Shown here in pieces: positions 1 through 4,741 of a stretch of DNA of 5,670 nt. The notes under the pieces are model-generated. The model saw only the letters and a program-made list of their open reading frames with translations. It was not told where the DNA came from and did not search any database. A program made the position numbers and the translations under genes. Each line of letters opens with the position of its first letter. The first letter of the stretch is position 1. This DNA comes from an uncultured Oscillospiraceae bacterium (GTDB taxonomy: Bacteria; Bacillota; Clostridia; Oscillospirales; Oscillospiraceae), in assembly GCA_934565615.1 (NCBI GenBank), contig CAKTIH010000129.1, positions 1-5,670 of the forward strand, in the 5' to 3' direction.

Positions 1-30
1 CTGGAATTTAATCTTACGAGTCTTTGAGGA

Positions 31-70
31 AACTAGAAGTAAATTGTGCAAACTGGAAGTTACTTTTGCA
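31..70. repeat. Two imperfect tandem 20-bp repeats in AT-rich spacer
   Basis: Positions 31-50 (AACTAGAAGTAAATTGTGCA) and 51-70 (AACTGGAAGTTACTTTTGCA) match at 16 of 20 bases and lie head to tail. Two looser echoes flank them: CTGGAA at 1-6 and CTGAAGT at 77-83, the latter followed by the palindrome AAAAGCTTTT at 84-93. No ORF covers the stretch. Short degenerate direct repeats of this kind occur as transposase-binding sites at the ends of some insertion sequences (IS21-family ends are an example), so an IS end or remnant extending left of the window is possible. No transposase is visible here, so this is only a suggestion. Confidence 0.5.
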
Positions 71-120
71 ATCTACCTGAAGTAAAAGCTTTTGAGGCTG
101 ACCTTAAAACGAAGCTCTGC

Positions 121-149
121 TTATGATTGCAATCTTATAGCAATCATAA
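121..149. repeat. Perfect 10-bp inverted repeat downstream of the DUF5071 gene
   Basis: TTATGATTGC (121-130) and GCAATCATAA (140-149) are exact reverse complements around a 9-base loop. The hairpin begins a few bases past the stop codon of the minus-strand gene ending at 152, where a transcript end would be expected. On the minus strand the bases after the stem read GCAGAGCTTCGTTTT, so there is no immediate U-run. It is therefore an atypical intrinsic terminator at best, or a 3'-end stabilising hairpin. The inner bases GATTGCAATC (125-134) also form a palindrome, so another fold is possible. Confidence 0.5.
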
Positions 150-151
150 CA

Positions 152-553
152 TTATTTTGATTGCCCTCGCCTTTCCAGCAGCAAACATAAATTATTCTCC
201 CAAACCTCATCGCCGCACTCCCTTGCTTTTGCAATGCAAGCGTTTACCGCACTACGTAAAGAAGCATCGTCCGAGTATTTTTGCAGCCTGTCCATGATGC
301 GGAAAGCTCCCGGCCAGTTCATGTCTTGTAGCCATTCCAGCAATTCTGTCAAATAAGGTCTGAGCTTTTCATCGCTCTTCTCCGCTATGATGACCGCGCA
401 GTTTTCCCAGACATTTTTATTGTGTTCCGGTGTCAGCGGCTGTATAAACGGGCGAATCGTTTCTACATCTTTCGCCAGAGCTATCCCCTTGGCCTGGACT
501 TCGGGCGGCTTATGCCAGTCGAGCATATCCATGATTTCTGTAATGTCTTGCAT
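152..553 (-). CDS. DUF5071 domain-containing protein
   Basis: A 133-residue soluble protein with no signal peptide or membrane segment. I recognise it as DUF5071-like from the block around residues 67-82 (TELLEWLQDMNWPGAF), which is typical of that family. It also carries NVWENC (about 47-52), an echo VWENN near residue 117, and HKPPE near the N-terminus. The helical, repeat-like pattern resembles small HEAT-type folds. The family has no established function that I know of, so none is assigned. The ATG at 551-553 is preceded by a GAGAGGA ribosome site (complement of 561-567) at usable spacing. It lies 80 bp after the NifX-like gene, on the same strand, with a strong hairpin between them and no clear promoter of its own. 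Its base composition and codon choice look more AT-rich than the genes to its right, so it may be a later arrival. Confidence 0.8.
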   Translation of the reverse strand: MQDITEIMDMLDWHKPPEVQAKGIALAKDVETIRPFIQPLTPEHNKNVWENCAVIIAEKSDEKLRPYLTELLEWLQDMNWPGAFRIMDRLQKYSDDASLRSAVNACIAKARECGDEVWENNLCLLLERRGQSK

Positions 554-588
554 CTTGAAATCCTCTCAGAGTTTCTTTGGCAAGTTTT

Positions 589-616
589 ACGCCCGCTGCA
601 ATATCGCAGCGGGCGT
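589..616. terminator. Strong 11-bp GC-rich hairpin after the mrp/nifX-like pair
   Basis: ACGCCCGCTGC (589-599) and GCAGCGGGCGT (606-616) pair perfectly around a 6-base loop. It lies 17 bases past the stop of the NifX-like gene and is the obvious candidate for the 3' end of that operon. However, on the minus strand the stem is followed by AAAACTTG rather than a U-run. On the plus strand it is followed by TTATGATTTCTATT, only moderately T-rich. It may therefore be a weak or factor-assisted terminator, or an RNA-processing or stabilising hairpin that reduces expression of the downstream DUF5071 gene. The structure is certain; the function is inferred from position. Confidence 0.5.
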
Positions 617-633
617 TATGATTTCTATTCCGC

Positions 634-1083
634 TCAGTGACAGCCGCAGCCGCAGCTTCCGCTGTCGTCTCCGCAGGCGCAGCCCTCGTCGCTTGTTCCG
701 CAGCCGCTGCATCCGCCGCAGCTCCCGGAGCAGCCGCCGCCAAAGCCCATGCCCGCGCCGGGGTCGACTATCGGCAGTCTCCCGGTGATGAGCAGGTCAG
801 CTGCGTCGTCCGCGCTGCCGCAGTAGCCGACTATCGGGATGATGCCGTAGCTGAGCAGGAGCGCCTTTGCTTCGCCCCCCATGTTCCCGGCGATAACCGC
901 TTCGATCTTCTCCTCGCGCATCAGGTCGCTCATGGCCTTGTGCCCCTCGCGTCCCGCCGCCTCGACAAGGCGCTTGGTGCACTTGTTCACGTCCGCATTC
1001 TCATAGTCGTATATCGCGAACATTTCGCAGTGGCCGAAATGCTCGAAAATTTCTCCGTCCTTATATGCAACTGCTATGCGCAT
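634..1083 (-). CDS. NifX/NifB-type dinitrogenase iron-molybdenum cofactor-binding domain protein with Cys-rich tail
   Basis: A 149-residue soluble protein. Residues about 1-105 match the NifX-like cofactor-binding fold: an MRIAVAYKDGEIFEHFG start, the HFGHCEMFAIYD stretch (15-26), MREEKIEAVIAGNMGG (55-70), and a GIIPIVGYCGSADDA-like end. A tail from about 111 to 149 is almost wholly Gly, Cys, Ser and Asp. It has nine cysteines (118, 122, 125, 128, 135, 137, 144, 146, 148) and a terminal His. Family members bind or carry metal-sulfur cofactors. Stand-alone copies in non-nitrogen-fixing anaerobes are poorly defined, and no nif genes are visible here. The tail could bind iron, another metal or a cluster. 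The start ATG has an AAGGAG site (complement of 1091-1096) seven bases upstream, within the end of the preceding Mrp-type gene. The one-base gap indicates co-transcription and probably coupled translation, suggesting that the ATPase and this protein share a cluster-handling task. Confidence 0.88.
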   Translation of the reverse strand: MRIAVAYKDGEIFEHFGHCEMFAIYDYENADVNKCTKRLVEAAGREGHKAMSDLMREEKIEAVIAGNMGGEAKALLLSYGIIPIVGYCGSADDAADLLITGRLPIVDPGAGMGFGGGCSGSCGGCSGCGTSDEGCACGDDSGSCGCGCH

Positions 1084-1084
1084 G

Positions 1085-1909
1085 TCATATCTCCTTTTCG
1101 ATGCTGTCCATCAGCGGCGCGATGTGCTCCCCGCTCACGGACTCCACTTCGCCCGCGTCCACCATCGTGGTGATAACGGGGTCTATCGGCAGCTTTGCAA
1201 AGTGCGGGATGTTATACTGCTTTGCCAGCGCCTCGACCTTGCTCTCGCCGAAGATTGAGTGCTCGCTGCCGCAGTCCGGGCACTTGTAGTAGCTCATGTT
1301 CTCGACGATGCCGAGCACCGGGACCTTCATCATCTCCGCCATGTTCACGGCCTTTGCGACGATCATCCCGACAAGATCCTGCGGCGTCGTGACGATGACT
1401 ATCCCGCTTATCGGCAGGGACTGGAACACCGTCAGCGGCACGTCGCCCGTTCCGGGAGGCATATCGACGAACATATAGTCAACGTCCGTCCACATCACGT
1501 CCGTCCAGAACTGCGTGACCGCGCCCGCAATGACCGGGCCGCGCCATACGACAGGCTCCGTCTCATCCTGAAGGATGAGGTTGATGGACATTACCTGTAT
1601 CCCGGAGTGCGTCGTGACGGGGATAAGGTACTCCTCGGTACCGGTCGCGTGCTGGTGGATGCCGAAGGACTTCGGTATCGAGGGGCCTGTGATGTCCGCA
1701 TCGAGCACCGCGCAGTTATAGCCGCGGCGCTGCATCTCGGAGGCCATCAGGCTCGTGACAAGGGACTTTCCGACGCCGCCCTTGCCGCTGACGACGGCAA
1801 TGACCTTCTTAACGCTCGCTCCCTCGTGAAGCGGTTTAAGAAAGCTCTCCGGCTCGCGGGAAGCGCAGGCTTCGCCGCAACTGGAGCAATCATGTGTGCA
1901 TTCGCTCAT
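1085..1909 (-). CDS. Mrp/NBP35 family ATP-binding protein (iron-sulfur cluster carrier)
   Basis: A cytoplasmic P-loop ATPase of the Mrp/ApbC/NBP35 group, whose members bind and transfer [4Fe-4S] clusters to apoproteins. With the ATG at 1907-1909 it has 274 residues. An N-terminal cysteine cluster (C4, C8, C11, C15) is followed by the deviant Walker A motif KGGVGKS (43-49), DADITGPS (70-77), WRGP (122-125), the Walker-B-region motif DMPPGTGD (149-156), TTPQDL, and CPDC (210-213). The paired cysteines of CPDC are the usual cluster-bridging site between the two subunits. An in-frame TTG at 1930 would add seven residues but has no ribosome site. The ATG has a distant AAAGG about 12 bases upstream, also weak, but it starts right before the characteristic Cys cluster. 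A strong promoter lies 45-72 bases upstream. The gene is followed after one base by the NifX-like gene, a common pairing in anaerobes. Confidence 0.92.
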   Translation of the reverse strand: MSECTHDCSSCGEACASREPESFLKPLHEGASVKKVIAVVSGKGGVGKSLVTSLMASEMQRRGYNCAVLDADITGPSIPKSFGIHQHATGTEEYLIPVTTHSGIQVMSINLILQDETEPVVWRGPVIAGAVTQFWTDVMWTDVDYMFVDMPPGTGDVPLTVFQSLPISGIVIVTTPQDLVGMIVAKAVNMAEMMKVPVLGIVENMSYYKCPDCGSEHSIFGESKVEALAKQYNIPHFAKLPIDPVITTMVDAGEVESVSGEHIAPLMDSIEKEI

Positions 1910-1953
1910 ATCAATAATCTGCCTTTCCAATCCATTTTTATAAATATAGCTTT

Positions 1954-1981
1954 ATTATACCCGTTTCGCGCAAATAGTCAA
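1954..1981 (-). promoter_or_regulatory. Sigma-A-type promoter for the mrp/nifX-like genes
   Basis: Read on the minus strand, TTGACT (complement of 1976-1981) is followed after 16 bases by a perfect TATAAT (complement of 1954-1959). The predicted start is near 1947, giving a leader of roughly 38 bases to the ATG at 1909, or about 17 bases to the TTG at 1930. The promoter sits just after the end of the Gx transporter gene (stop at 2005-2007). The Mrp pair can therefore be expressed independently of the upstream pair, although no convincing terminator separates them. Confidence 0.7.
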
Positions 1982-2004
1982 ACTAATAAAATTCATAGCT
2001 TGAA

Positions 2005-2505
2005 TCACAGCTTCAATTTCTTCACCGCGCGGATGAGATATATCGCCGCAAAGCCTGTGAACACGCCCGTTATAACGCCGGACGCCGCGAGTATCGGCGC
2101 ATAGGCAAATATTCCCGGTGTCTTTACTATGAGCGCACACGCGCCGAGCTGCCCTGCGTTATGCGCAATTGCCGCAAGGGCGCTGACGATCCAGAGCTGG
2201 TTTTCCTTAAACAGACCTATCGTCACGCACATCACGATATACGCCAGTATTCCCCCGGCCGCGCTGTATATAAATGTCGAGGGGCTGCCCGCGAATATTG
2301 CGCCCATTATTATCCGCGCCGCGAGTATCGCCCCGGCCTCTTTCCTGCCGAGTATCGCCATCGCCGTGAGGGTTATAATGTTTGCAAGGCCGAGCTTTAT
2401 TCCCGGTATCGGTACAGGTGACGGCAGTTGGTTCTCTATCATGAATATCGTCAGCGCTATCGCCGTCAGCACCGCCATGAAGCAGAGCTTCTTCGTCTTA
2501 GCCAT
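2005..2505 (-). CDS. Gx transporter family protein (annotated elsewhere as heptaprenyl diphosphate synthase component I)
   Basis: A 166-residue integral membrane protein with about five or six hydrophobic segments (near 8-24, 38-54, 57-75, 80-98, 105-126 and 132-158). Diagnostic features are PIPGIKLGLANIITL (32-46) and AHNAGQL (114-120), both characteristic of the Gx transporter family. The older label as a prenyl synthase subunit is not supported by the topology. The size and helix pattern resemble substrate-binding (S) components of ECF-type vitamin transporters, but the substrate is unknown. The start ATG (2503-2505) has a textbook AAGGAGG site eight bases upstream and overlaps the last codons of the NusG-II gene, so the two are almost certainly translated together. 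No ECF ATPase genes are in view. Confidence 0.85.
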   Translation of the reverse strand: MAKTKKLCFMAVLTAIALTIFMIENQLPSPVPIPGIKLGLANIITLTAMAILGRKEAGAILAARIIMGAIFAGSPSTFIYSAAGGILAYIVMCVTIGLFKENQLWIVSALAAIAHNAGQLGACALIVKTPGIFAYAPILAASGVITGVFTGFAAIYLIRAVKKLKL

Positions 2506-2857
2506 CGAGCCCGCCTCCTTCTATCTGTATCACGAGTCTGTGCGGCACACAGGCTATCGGCATCCCGCTCTGGCTTATCCGCCCCTGGCTCACGCAGACG
2601 CTATCCGGGCAGTCCGCCGCCGTGACCGATATCGCCCCCGGCTCGACGTGTACAGTGTTGTGCCCGTACTGCGTGCTCAGCTCGATATCGTAGCTCTCCG
2701 TGACCTTCGACAGATCGATCCGTTCATACTCCTCTCCGTCTATCGAGATCACCGCGACTGTCCCGCCGCCCATGCTCATCGCAAGGCAGTATGAAACCAG
2801 CCCTGCTATCACCACGGCTGCCAGAATGATTATCCATTTTTTCGTTTTTCTGTCCAT
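2498..2857 (-). CDS. NusG domain II-containing protein, membrane-anchored
   Basis: A protein of 119 residues with a basic N-terminus (MDRKTKKW), one membrane helix at about 8-27 and an extracytoplasmic domain of about 90 residues. The C-terminal half carries the NusG-II signature: DCPDSVC (82-88) with C83 and C88, then SQGRISQSG, then IACVPHRLVIQI with C103. Despite the name, these stand-alone proteins are not transcription factors of the NusG type; they are small exported domains of unknown role. They often sit beside Gx transporters, as here, with an 8-bp overlap, suggesting a joint job. An ATG six bases further up (2863) is in frame. It falls directly after the -10 hexamer, before the predicted transcription start, so the ATG at 2857 is preferred. 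Neither ATG has a ribosome site. Confidence 0.85.
   Translation of the reverse strand: MDRKTKKWIIILAAVVIAGLVSYCLAMSMGGGTVAVISIDGEEYERIDLSKVTESYDIELSTQYGHNTVHVEPGAISVTAADCPDSVCVSQGRISQSGMPIACVPHRLVIQIEGGGLDG
2514..2520 (-). promoter_or_regulatory. Ribosome binding site AAGGAGG of the Gx transporter gene
   Basis: AAGGAGG on the minus strand, eight bases before the ATG at 2505 and inside the 3' end of the NusG-II coding region. It fixes the start of the transporter. It contrasts with the NusG-II gene, which has no such site. Confidence 0.8.
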
Positions 2858-2863
2858 AAGCAT

Positions 2864-2892
2864 ATTGTAGTTTATGCCGCGGCAGTTGTCAA
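2864..2892 (-). promoter_or_regulatory. Strong leftward sigma-A promoter of the NusG-II/Gx pair, predicted leaderless
   Basis: On the minus strand a perfect TTGACA (complement of 2887-2892), a 17-base spacer and TACAAT (complement of 2864-2869, one mismatch to TATAAT) form a near-consensus promoter. Counting the last -10 base as -7 puts +1 at 2857, which is the A of the ATG chosen for the NusG-II gene. The message would then have no 5' leader, matching the absence of a Shine-Dalgarno sequence. Confidence 0.72.
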
Positions 2893-2895
2893 CTG
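2883..2895. promoter_or_regulatory. 13-bp palindrome over the shared -35 region (candidate operator)
   Basis: CAGTTG-T-CAACTG is a perfect inverted repeat covering both divergent -35 hexamers. It is framed by a direct repeat, GGCAGT at 2881-2886 and again at 2895-2900, and adjoins the short palindrome GCCGCGGC at 2876-2883. A regulator bound here would block both promoters at once. Part of the symmetry follows from overlapping TTGACA-like elements on the two strands, so an operator role is only a possibility. Confidence 0.4.
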
Positions 2896-2915
2896 GCAGT
2901 CGAATGTGCTATACT
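2886..2915 (+). promoter_or_regulatory. Rightward extended -10 promoter of the FHA-SEDS/PBP operon
   Basis: TTGTCA (2886-2891, five of six to consensus), an 18-base spacer and TATACT (2910-2915), preceded by the extended -10 dinucleotide TG at 2907-2908. The predicted start is near 2922, giving a leader of about 40 bases before the GTG at 2963. The -35 overlaps that of the opposing promoter by five bases, so two RNA polymerases could hardly bind together. Confidence 0.65.
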
Positions 2916-2948
2916 ATGTGATATTATTGGAGTAAATATGTCCGTTTG

Positions 2949-2955
2949 AAAGGAG
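2949..2955 (+). promoter_or_regulatory. Ribosome binding site AAAGGAG fixing the GTG start of the FHA-SEDS gene
   Basis: AAAGGAG lies seven bases before the GTG at 2963-2965. This supports a GTG start, although an ATG occurs nearby at 2938; that ATG opens only a three-codon frame ending at the TGA at 2947-2949. Confidence 0.8.
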
Positions 2956-2962
2956 TGATACG

Positions 2963-4741
2963 GTGGACGCTTTGACCGAATACACCCTTGCCGCGAGCAA
3001 GTACGCGCTTATCATCCTCTCGCTCGTCATCATCGTCCGCTGCATCCGCTCCATGCTCTCCGACCGATATGAGCCCGAGGTCTGGGGCTATCTATGGCAC
3101 GAATCGCAGACCTATACCCTCACGCATTGGGAGAACATCATCGGCCGCACGCTCTCGTGCGATGTCCGCCTTATCTATCCGAACGTCAGCCGTACCCATG
3201 CCGTGCTCACGCGCAATGACAAGGGGCTGTGGCGCATCTATGATATCTTCTCAAAGGGCGGCGTCTGGGTCAATGGCGTCAAGGCCGGCGGGCGCGGTCT
3301 GCCCGTGCAGCACGGCGACCTTATCAATATCGCCGGTGAGTCCCTGCGCTTTCATGAGCTGAGCCATGACGATAAGGAAAGCTATGAATCCGTCCGCACC
3401 GCGGCGGGTCATGGCGTCTCCCCCGCCGTCACGCTCTTTGAGCTTACGCTGTTCCAGCTTGCGCTGCTGCTTCAGCACTGTGTCACCTCCTCCGGTGAGC
3501 AGCTCTTCGCCATCGCGCTTGCTTTCTTCGCGCTCATCGCCTTGGAGTGGTGCTGCTATAACGCCATGCGCGTCATGAACCGCTCGGGATTTGAGATTGA
3601 AACTCTCGCCTTTTACCTCACCACCCTCGGCATGTCCGTCGCCGCTTCGTCCACTCCGGACGATATGTATAAGCAGATCGTCCTCACCATCGCGGCGGTG
3701 CTGCTGTTCCTGCTCATGGGCTGGTGGCTGCGCAAGCTTGGCCGCACTGCCGCCGCGCGCATCCCGATCGCGGCACTGGCGGTGCTGCTGATGGTCGTCA
3801 ACATCGTCGCAAGCGACGCCGTTCTCGGCGCGCGCAACTGGCTTGAGTTCGGCGGATTTTCGTTCCAGCCGTCCGAGCTTGTCAAGGTCGGCTATATCTA
3901 CGCCGGCGCTTCGACGCTCGACAGGCTATACCGCCGTAATAACCTCTATACCTTTATCGGCTTCTCGGCCTTCTGCGTCATCGCCCTCGCCCTCATCGGG
4001 GACTTCGGCACAGCGCTCATCTTCTTTGCGACCTTCCTTGTTATCTCCTACCTGCGCTCAGGTTCCATCGCGACGCTGCTCCTCGCCGTGACCGGCGCGG
4101 GGCTTGCGGGCTTTCTCGCCGTCAGCGTCAAGCCCTATATCGCCCAGCGCTTCGCCACATGGGGACACGCATGGGAGGATATTTATGACAAGGGCTTCCA
4201 GCAGACGCGCGCCATGTCCGCCGCCGCTTCCGGCGGCCTGTACGGCAAGGGTGCGGGCGGCGGCTGGCTCAAGGACATCTTCGCCGCGAATACTGACATG
4301 GTCTTTGCCGTTATCTGCGAGGAACAGGGGCTTATCATCGGGCTCATAATGGTGCTCGCGGTGCTGGTGTTGGCTTTCTTCGCCGTGCGCAGCGCGCGGC
4401 GTGGGCGCTCGGCGTATTATTCCATCGCCTCGTGCGCTGCGATGAGCATGCTGCTCGTGCAGCTTGCGCTCAATGTTTTCGGCTCGCTCGACCTGCTACC
4501 GTTTACGGGAGTCACCTTCCCGTTTGTCTCCCGCGGCGGCACCTCGCTTATCTCCTGCTGGATGCTCATGGCCTTTATCAAGAGCTCCGATACCCGGCGC
4601 AACGCAAGCTTTGCCGTTCGTCCGGGGCGCGGCAAGGACGATGAAGATGAGGACGACGATACCCCCGGTGCGTCTGATAACGGCTTTGCTCCGGATGACG
4701 ATCCTGCAAATTGGGAGGTGTGGCAGCCGTGCGAAAAATAA
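2963..4741 (+). CDS. FHA domain fused to a SEDS (FtsW/RodA/SpoVE) peptidoglycan glycosyltransferase
   Basis: A 592-residue membrane protein. An N-terminal helix (about 12-30) leads to a cytoplasmic FHA domain (about 52-132) with its key residues in place: GR (61-62), SRTH (77-80) and VNG (103-105). FHA domains bind phosphothreonine peptides. A SEDS domain of about ten helices follows from about 155. Its marks are GARNWLEFGG (289-298), QPSELVKV (302-309), GDFGTALI (346-353), GGLYGKG (424-430), TDMVFAVICEEQG (444-456) and PFTGVTFPFVSRGG (513-526). Asp445 in the TDMVF block is the likely match to the catalytic Asp of RodA. The tail (about 555-592) is strongly acidic, with KDDEDEDDD at 558-566. 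SEDS proteins polymerise lipid II into glycan strands with a partner PBP, encoded directly downstream with a 13-bp overlap. SEDS proteins are usually about 370-420 residues, so the excess is the FHA module and tail. The sequence does not settle whether it serves elongation, division or sporulation. Confidence 0.93.
   Translation: MDALTEYTLAASKYALIILSLVIIVRCIRSMLSDRYEPEVWGYLWHESQTYTLTHWENIIGRTLSCDVRLIYPNVSRTHAVLTRNDKGLWRIYDIFSKGGVWVNGVKAGGRGLPVQHGDLINIAGESLRFHELSHDDKESYESVRTAAGHGVSPAVTLFELTLFQLALLLQHCVTSSGEQLFAIALAFFALIALEWCCYNAMRVMNRSGFEIETLAFYLTTLGMSVAASSTPDDMYKQIVLTIAAVLLFLLMGWWLRKLGRTAAARIPIAALAVLLMVVNIVASDAVLGARNWLEFGGFSFQPSELVKVGYIYAGASTLDRLYRRNNLYTFIGFSAFCVIALALIGDFGTALIFFATFLVISYLRSGSIATLLLAVTGAGLAGFLAVSVKPYIAQRFATWGHAWEDIYDKGFQQTRAMSAAASGGLYGKGAGGGWLKDIFAANTDMVFAVICEEQGLIIGLIMVLAVLVLAFFAVRSARRGRSAYYSIASCAAMSMLLVQLALNVFGSLDLLPFTGVTFPFVSRGGTSLISCWMLMAFIKSSDTRRNASFAVRPGRGKDDEDEDDDTPGASDNGFAPDDDPANWEVWQPCEK
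4714..4718 (+). promoter_or_regulatory. Ribosome binding site GGAGG of the PBP gene, inside the SEDS gene
   Basis: GGAGG ten bases before the GTG at 4729-4731, within the last codons of the FHA-SEDS gene. It supports the GTG start and a coupled translation arrangement. Confidence 0.7.

Noticed and set aside
510..743. An Ala-rich minus-strand frame across the Cys-tail region
   Set aside because: It arises from the repetitive GGC/TGC codons of the NifX-like tail read in another frame, and it runs through the hairpin.
637..760. Apparent short-period GC-rich repeat (GCAGCCG-like)
   Set aside because: It is explained by the Gly/Cys/Ser codons of the NifX-like protein's tail and is not a separate repeat element.
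1986..2004. Possible terminator after the Gx gene (ATTCA/TGAAT stem followed by TTTTATT on the minus strand)
   Set aside because: The stem is only five AT-rich pairs, too weak to call a terminator.
1259..2104. A 281-codon open frame on the plus strand, antisense to the Mrp-type gene
   Set aside because: It mirrors the GC-rich codon pattern of the real gene on the other strand. Its translation is rich in Arg, His and Asp with no recognisable family, and the minus-strand frame has clear Walker and Cys motifs.
2129..2794. A 221-codon plus-strand open frame opposite the Gx and NusG-II genes
   Set aside because: It is a shadow of two overlapping real genes with well-known motifs; its translation changes character halfway and shows no domain.
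2938..2949. Three-codon upstream ORF (ATG TCC GTT TGA) ahead of the FHA-SEDS gene, with a GGAG before it
   Set aside because: It could be a leader peptide, but a frame this short arises easily by chance and its stop overlaps the real ribosome site. There is no supporting sign of attenuation.
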